NCBI GenBank assembly: GCA_031289935.1
Contig: JAITON010000058.1
Span: 1 to 6,630, forward strand
From: Treponema sp.
GTDB taxonomy: Bacteria > Spirochaetota > Spirochaetia > Treponematales > Breznakiellaceae
DNA length: 6,630 nt
Direction: 5' to 3'
Part shown: one piece after another, positions 6,041 to 6,630 of the stretch
Layout of the letters: every line of letters starts with the position of its first letter
Position numbering within the stretch: position 1 is the first letter of the stretch
The notes under the pieces: model-generated
The model's database searches: none
What the model saw: only the letters and a program-made list of their open reading frames with translations
Told to the model about the DNA's origin: nothing
Position numbers and translations under genes: made by a program

Positions 6041-6630
6041 ATGAAGCGAAGCGCTCTTGTTATCCTGTCTCTTATGATGATAACGGCCCTGCTGGCAGGT
6101 TGTGCGGGCCTTTCGGGAGTCCTGCCGGGCCTGAGCTCCAGGGGATTTTCCCGTGCACCCAGCCAGGCCGAAATGGCCGGCGCCCTTCGGGAGGCCCTGG
6201 AAACCGGCGCCGGGCAGGCGGCGGCGGAACTTTCCCGGTCCGGGGGCTATGGCTCCTCGGAGATCTACAAGATTCTCCTCCCCCCGGAGGCGGATATCAT
6301 CATCGACAACATCTCCCGGATTCCCGGGGGCCAGCGCATGGTGAACGATGTTATCGACCGGGTAAACGCCGCCGCAGAGAACGCCGCCAAAAAGGCGGGC
6401 CCCATCCTGGTGAACGCGATCAGCTCCATGACCCTGAGCAACGCCCTGGACATTCTTAAGGATGGCGGGACTGCGGCTACGGACTACCTCAGGCGGACCG
6501 CCGGAGCGGATCTGGCCGCAGCCTACCGGCCCGGCCTGAACGCGGCTCTACAGGCCAAGATCTCCGGCGGGATTTCCGCTCAGGACGCCTGGGATACCCT
6601 GGTATCGGCCTACAATACCGTAACCAATAC
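6041..6630 (+). CDS. DUF4197 lipoprotein, N-terminal part (runs off the window)
   Basis: This is an open frame of 196 complete codons that continues past the window edge. Residues 1-21 form a lipoprotein signal peptide: K2-R3, a hydrophobic stretch, and the lipobox L18-A19-G20-C21, so the mature protein should be lipidated on C21 and face the periplasm on the inner or outer membrane. The mature part resembles the DUF4197 family: an ALREAL segment, then LPPEADIIIDNISRIPGG, VNAAAENAAKKAGPILVNAI, and SMTLSNALDILKDGGTAATDYLRRTAGADL, which is the best-conserved stretch of that family. Family members are usually 220-250 residues, so roughly 30-50 residues are missing. The function of DUF4197 is unknown. 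The gene has its own promoter and is probably not part of the mannosidase operon. ATG 6041 is preferred because it begins the signal peptide and follows the promoter directly. Confidence 0.85.
   Translation, partial: MKRSALVILSLMMITALLAGCAGLSGVLPGLSSRGFSRAPSQAEMAGALREALETGAGQAAAELSRSGGYGSSEIYKILLPPEADIIIDNISRIPGGQRMVNDVIDRVNAAAENAAKKAGPILVNAISSMTLSNALDILKDGGTAATDYLRRTAGADLAAAYRPGLNAALQAKISGGISAQDAWDTLVSAYNTVTN

Overview
This GC-rich, densely coded window looks like chromosome from a Gram-negative-type bacterium: a lipoprotein with a clear lipobox, intergenic gaps of 4 to 149 nt, and polytopic transporters. The phospho-relay receiver wording (DDMPSN...VVEGLIAP) and the gene mix (GH38 mannosidase, GPH symporter, DUF4197 lipoprotein) remind me of spirochaetes, particularly relatives of Treponema from guts or sediments. 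That placement is an inference from familiarity and was not tested. No mobile element, tRNA, rRNA or CRISPR array is visible.

Layout. On the minus strand, positions 484 to 1 hold the N-terminal part of a phospho-relay protein: an Hpt domain followed by the start of a receiver domain, cut by the window edge. A possible 22-codon leader ORF (558-490, minus) lies just upstream. Divergently, 620-1573 (+) encodes an EamA/DMT-type ten-helix transporter. The intergenic stretch 1574-1722 holds three copies of a 14-bp perfect or near-perfect palindrome in exact 24-bp steps, a small tandem duplication, and a probable intrinsic terminator whose 3' arm and T-run lie inside the promoter of the next gene. 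Then follows a two-gene operon: a cytoplasmic GH38 alpha-mannosidase (1723-4677) and a GPH-type sugar:cation symporter (4682-5998). The window closes with the first 196 residues of a DUF4197 lipoprotein (6041 onward).

The working hypothesis for the operon is that the symporter imports alpha-mannosides and the cytoplasmic mannosidase cleaves them; no sugar-specific regulator is present in the window.

The most interesting signal is in the starts. Four transcription-unit heads (the leader ORF of the Hpt gene, the DMT gene, the mannosidase and the DUF4197 gene) each have a sigma70-like -35/-10 pair with a 17-nt spacer. In each the -10 ends only 3 to 6 nt before an ATG, so the predicted transcript begins at or next to the start codon (leaderless mRNA). 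Only the operon-internal symporter gene has a strong Shine-Dalgarno sequence. The two divergent promoters also share overlapping -35 boxes within one 8-bp TTGTGCAA element.
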